A stretch of DNA of 44,032 bases from Butyrivibrio sp. (GTDB lineage Bacteria > Bacillota > Clostridia > Lachnospirales > Lachnospiraceae): positions 1 to 44,032 of the forward strand of contig NZ_SVFW01000034.1 in NCBI RefSeq assembly GCF_015056685.1. The letters run 5' to 3'. Shown piece by piece: positions 41,506 to 44,032 of the stretch. The first letter of the stretch is position 1. Each line of letters opens with the position of its first letter. The notes under the pieces are model-generated. The model was not told the origin of the DNA. It saw nothing but the letters and a program-made list of their open reading frames with translations, and made no database searches. Both the position numbers and the translations under genes were made by a program.

Positions 41506-42222
41506 ATGAAGACAGTTGCGGTGGTGCTGGCTGCAGGAAGCGGCAGCAGGATGAAAAGTGATGTTAAAAAGCAGTACATGGAGCTGGGCGGAAAGCCGCT
41601 CATATACTACTCTTTAAAGGCTTTTGAAGAGAGCCTTATAGACGATATAGTTCTGGTGGTCTCCCGTGGCGATATTGACTACGTGAGAACTGAGATTGTA
41701 GATAAGTTCGGCTTTGACAAGGTTAAGGCAATTGTCGAAGGTGGATTATACCGCTATCACAGCGTGCGCCTCGGGCTCCAGGCAGCAGATCCTGATTGCG
41801 ACTATGCATTTATCCACGATGGAGCCAGACCTTTTGTGGATAATGACATTATTCTGCGCGCTCTTCATGGAGTTAAGGAGTATGGCGCCTGTGTAGTGGG
41901 CATGCCTGTAAAAGATACTATAAAGATCGCTGATGATAACGGATTTGCGCAGACAACCCCTGACAGGGCAAAGACATGGATGATCCAGACGCCACAGGTC
42001 TTTTCCTATAAGATGATCCTTGACCTCTACCAGCGACTTGACAGGGAAGAGGGAGAACTCATGGCAAAGGGCGTCAACATCACTGATGATGCCATGGTAG
42101 TTGAGTATTTTTCAGACAAGAAAGTTAAGCTCATCGAGGGCTCTTATAACAATATCAAGATCACTACACCTGAGGATATTCCAGCCGCAGAGGCGATTTT
42201 AAATGGGATAAAGAAGGGATGA
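41506..42222 (+). CDS. ispD: 2-C-methyl-D-erythritol 4-phosphate cytidylyltransferase
   Basis: Third step of the MEP isoprenoid pathway: MEP plus CTP gives CDP-ME. 238 residues. The nucleotide loop VAVVLAAGSGSRM is at residues 4-16, then KQYMELGGKPLIYYSL, FIHDGARPFV and TPQVFSYKMI, all normal. The frame is open back to 41419, but ATG 41506 has GAGGAG (41494-41499) 6 bases upstream and is chosen. The isoprenoids are needed for undecaprenyl phosphate, the carrier of the surface polymer. A weak TTGCGG/TATATA promoter pair (41457-41486) may precede it. IspD and teichoic acid cytidylyltransferases (TarI) look alike, but no TarJ partner follows. Confidence 0.9.
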   Translation: MKTVAVVLAAGSGSRMKSDVKKQYMELGGKPLIYYSLKAFEESLIDDIVLVVSRGDIDYVRTEIVDKFGFDKVKAIVEGGLYRYHSVRLGLQAADPDCDYAFIHDGARPFVDNDIILRALHGVKEYGACVVGMPVKDTIKIADDNGFAQTTPDRAKTWMIQTPQVFSYKMILDLYQRLDREEGELMAKGVNITDDAMVVEYFSDKKVKLIEGSYNNIKITTPEDIPAAEAILNGIKKG

Positions 42223-42237
42223 GCGAGGCACGGGTAA

Positions 42238-43329
42238 ATGATGCGAAAAAAGATATTGATGGTCGGACCTGACAGAGGTGTCCATGGCGGGATATCTGCT
42301 GTAGTTAATGAATTTTATAAAGCAGGCTTGGACGATAAGGTTGAACTTAAATATATTAGCACCATGCGTGAAGGCAGTAAGGTGAAAAAGGCACTTGTTG
42401 CCGGACGCGCATATTTGGATTTTTTAACAAAACTTGGCTGGTGTGATATTGTACATGTTCATTTTTCATCAGATTCAAGCTTTGTTCGTAAGTCTTTTTT
42501 TATTAAAACAGCATACAAACATGGAAAGAAGATAGTACTCCACCAACATGGTGGAGATTTTATTAATTATTACGAGAACCAGTTGAATGATAGACAGAGA
42601 AAAAATGTAAAAGACATTCTTTCAATGGGAAACAGAATGTTGGTACTTACTTCATTTTGGAAGGATTTCTTTTCAACTATCATCGATTGTGAAAAAATTG
42701 AAGTTTTCCCTAATGGTATAGTGACAAACGATAGCAATCGCGTTGCATATGCTATGGATGGAAATACAAATGCATTATTGGCGGACAAGGACTTTACTAA
42801 AATTCTTTTTCTTGGAAGAATATGCAGGGAAAAAGGTCTTGATGAATTATTGGAGGCTATGGATGGCATACATGTAATGATTCCGGAAGCTAAGTTATAT
42901 ATAGGCGGAATATACGAGGATGAGTCTTATAAAGAGGAATTTGGGAAGCGTTCTGACTATATTACTTATCTTGGATGGCTTGATGAAAAGGGAAAGGACA
43001 TGTATCTGAAAAAATGTGGCATCCTAGTCCTTCCATCATATTTCGAAGGCTTTGGAATGACCATAATAGAAGCGATGCTAAGGGAAGATGCAGTTATAGG
43101 TAGTAATGTAGGCGGAATACCTGACATCATAGAAAACGGTGAAAATGGTATTTTGATACCAGCCAAGGATTCTTTTGCATTAAAAAATGCGTTACTTGAA
43201 CTCATAAATGATAAAGAAAAAGCAAAAGAATATGGAAAAAAAGGTAAGGAAAAGGTAAAAAAATACTATTCTGTAGAAAAAAATATTGAAAAACTTCTGG
43301 ATGTATATGAAAGATGCATGTCAGAGTGA
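42238..43329 (+). CDS. GT4 family glycosyltransferase
   Basis: 363 residues of GT-B fold. The N-terminal domain starts ILMVGPDRGVHGGISAVVNE (glycine-rich loop) with VHVHFSS and VLHQHGGDF. The C-terminal domain has FLGRICREKGLDELLEAM and the E-x7-E retaining motif region SYFEGFGMTIIEAMLRE, then NVGGIPDIIENGENGILI. The sequence is visibly richer in A+T and uses more A/T-ending codons (TTA, ATA, AAA) than ispD before it. It stands apart from the polysaccharide locus, just before tRNA genes, which suggests acquisition by transfer. The donor and acceptor are unknown. The two ATG codons at 42238 and 42241 are both possible starts. Confidence 0.88.
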   Translation: MMRKKILMVGPDRGVHGGISAVVNEFYKAGLDDKVELKYISTMREGSKVKKALVAGRAYLDFLTKLGWCDIVHVHFSSDSSFVRKSFFIKTAYKHGKKIVLHQHGGDFINYYENQLNDRQRKNVKDILSMGNRMLVLTSFWKDFFSTIIDCEKIEVFPNGIVTNDSNRVAYAMDGNTNALLADKDFTKILFLGRICREKGLDELLEAMDGIHVMIPEAKLYIGGIYEDESYKEEFGKRSDYITYLGWLDEKGKDMYLKKCGILVLPSYFEGFGMTIIEAMLREDAVIGSNVGGIPDIIENGENGILIPAKDSFALKNALLELINDKEKAKEYGKKGKEKVKKYYSVEKNIEKLLDVYERCMSE

Positions 43330-43452
43330 AAATGGTAGTAAACAAGCGCGTTGCGGCAGATAACTGGGGGAGAGTACTTAATGGCGATGCGTGAAGTTGA
43401 TTCTTGAAAAAGCGTAAAAAAAGAAAAAAATAAAAAAAGTTTCAAATTACGC

Positions 43453-43481
43453 TTGACATAAGGGTCGCCCTTTGTTAATAT
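43453..43481 (+). promoter_or_regulatory. Strong promoter of the tRNA-Ser pair
   Basis: Perfect TTGACA (43453-43458), a 17-base spacer and TAATAT (43476-43481), preceded by an A-rich stretch that could act as an UP element. This is the best promoter in the window, fitting stable RNA genes. Confidence 0.85.
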
Positions 43482-43491
43482 AATTCTTGCG

Positions 43492-43520
43492 CTGCGGCGA
43501 GAACGAAAGAACTTCCGCAG
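43492..43520 (+). other. Leader hairpin before tRNA-Ser with CGAGAACGAA loop motif
   Basis: Stem CTGCGG (43492-43497) / CCGCAG (43515-43520) encloses the loop CGAGAACGAAAGAACTT. The first ten loop bases are identical to those of the hairpin at 9035-9062. It lies between the promoter and the first tRNA, so it would be part of the tRNA precursor leader. Confidence 0.45.
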
Positions 43521-43535
43521 AAACAATAAATATTC

Positions 43536-43621
43536 GGAGCGATATCGAAGCGGTCATAACGAGGCGGTCTTGAAAACCGTTTGGCGGCAACGCCACAAGG
43601 GTTCGAATCCCTTTCGCTCCG
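43536..43621 (+). tRNA. tRNA-Ser (anticodon UGA)
   Basis: 86 bases. Acceptor stem GGAGCGA (43536-43542) / TCGCTCC (43614-43620) and discriminator G43621. Anticodon stem GCGGT/ACCGT with loop CTTGAAA, anticodon TGA at 43571-43573. The long variable arm GGCG-GCAA-CGCC marks a class II tRNA, and the T arm is GGGTTCGAATCCC. CCA is not encoded. Confidence 0.96.
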
Positions 43622-43675
43622 CTTAATTATGAACACGCTGCTACAATAATATAATTATTGTGAATCAACTATTTT

Positions 43676-43764
43676 GCAGAAGTACTCAAGTGGTTGAAGA
43701 GACACCCCTGGAAAGGGTGCAGGTCGTTAATAGCGGCGCGAGGGTTCAAATCCCTCCTTCTGCG
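43676..43764 (+). tRNA. tRNA-Ser (anticodon GGA)
   Basis: 89 bases. Acceptor stem GCAGAAG (43676-43682) / CTTCTGC (43757-43763) and discriminator G43764. Anticodon stem CACCC/GGGTG with loop CTGGAAA, anticodon GGA at 43710-43712. A long variable arm is present and the T arm is GAGGGTTCAAATCCCTC. CCA is not encoded. It follows the first tRNA-Ser after 54 bases. Confidence 0.96.
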
Positions 43765-44032
43765 TTGCCTTATGCAACTAGTAAGGCTCATAATTACAGC
43801 ACCTTGACAAATAAACAGTAATGCAACCCTGAAAAATTCCAGAAAGCAATGAGCATTGCGAAATCAGGAAAGCAGAAATCGAATGAGCTTGCTCAATGAG
43901 ATTTATGATTGACTGATTACATTTTGCGAATGCAAAAGCTTGGGAATTACGAAGTAATTCGCAAGACCAATGCTCAAAAGAGAATTTATTCAGAACAAAG
44001 ATTTAGTAAATAACGGACAGAACGAAAGCCAA
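43765..44032 (+). other. Probable rRNA operon leader (truncated at window end)
   Basis: No open frame. A boxA-like stretch CACCTTGACAAATAAACAG (near 43800) resembles the ACCTTGAAAACTGAATA element found in clostridial rRNA operons. Structured repeats follow: TGAGCATTG (43850-43858) pairs with CAATGCTCA (43968-43976), with AAATC...GATTT around TGAG-CTTG-CTCA and GAATTAC-GAA-GTAATTC between them. Such long pairings flank rRNA for RNase III processing. Whether 16S or 23S rRNA follows cannot be seen. Confidence 0.45.

Noticed and set aside
41506..42222. Teichoic acid cytidylyltransferase TarI instead of IspD
   Set aside because: No TarJ-like dehydrogenase follows and the context is housekeeping; the fold motifs are shared, so a small doubt stays.
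43804..43832. TTGACA as a second promoter after the tRNA genes
   Set aside because: No acceptable -10 hexamer lies at 15-19 bases; the bases fit better as part of the boxA-like element.

Overview
The window reads as a low-to-moderate G+C Gram-positive chromosome, most likely Clostridia of the Lachnospiraceae type (Butyrivibrio-like; this is an inference from gene content and style, not a computed placement). Support: AGGAGG-type ribosome binding sites throughout, several TTG starts, a LytR-CpsA-Psr (LCP) ligase, a membrane-anchored GH25 muramidase, a TsaB-RimI fusion, an FMN riboswitch in front of an ECF riboflavin transporter, and tRNA genes without encoded CCA. No insertion sequence, phage gene or CRISPR array was seen.

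Left part (1-9018): the end of an SGNH-type esterase, a pair of half-size SMR/EamA-like membrane proteins, three large GT-C-like membrane proteins, and between them a membrane-anchored GH25 lysozyme with a very long Asp/Glu/Tyr/Arg-rich cytoplasmic tail. This looks like a module that flips lipid-linked sugars and decorates a cell-surface polymer outside the membrane.

Middle part (9116-29354): a surface glycopolymer locus. rfbB, rfbA and rfbC give a dTDP-6-deoxy-sugar (rfbD is not in the window). A Wzm/Wzt-type ABC exporter follows, its ATPase carrying a C-terminal carbohydrate-binding-like domain. Next is a 719-residue methyltransferase-plus-kinase protein with the architecture of the O-antigen chain terminator WbdD. 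Then come three related tandem GT2 glycosyltransferases (two with one half-destroyed domain), a phosphohexomutase, a GT2 of rhamnosyltransferase type, a polyprenyl-phosphate glycosylphosphotransferase, an LCP ligase and a further rhamnosyltransferase-like GT2. Together they suggest a polymer started on undecaprenyl phosphate, polymerised in the cytoplasm, capped by phosphate/methyl, recognised by the Wzt C-terminal domain, exported and attached to peptidoglycan by LCP. The capping/recognition step in a Gram-positive is the most interesting proposal here.

Right part (29356-43329): mainly housekeeping. It holds a RelQ-like small alarmone synthetase, a small tail-anchored coiled-coil protein, an M23/LysM/G5 peptidase, murA, a convergent HD-GYP protein, an FMN riboswitch with ribU, and a tRNA-processing cluster (tsaE, tsaB-rimI fusion, rnz, two membrane/sugar-related genes, tsaD). 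ispD and an A+T-richer GT4 glycosyltransferase that looks acquired complete it.

The window ends with a strong promoter, tRNA-Ser(UGA), tRNA-Ser(GGA) and a structured, boxA-like stretch that is probably the leader of an rRNA operon cut off at the edge. Several intergenic inverted-repeat structures (around 9013-9074, 22855-22922, 28261-28390, 30022-30097 and 43492-43520) could not be matched to a known RNA class.
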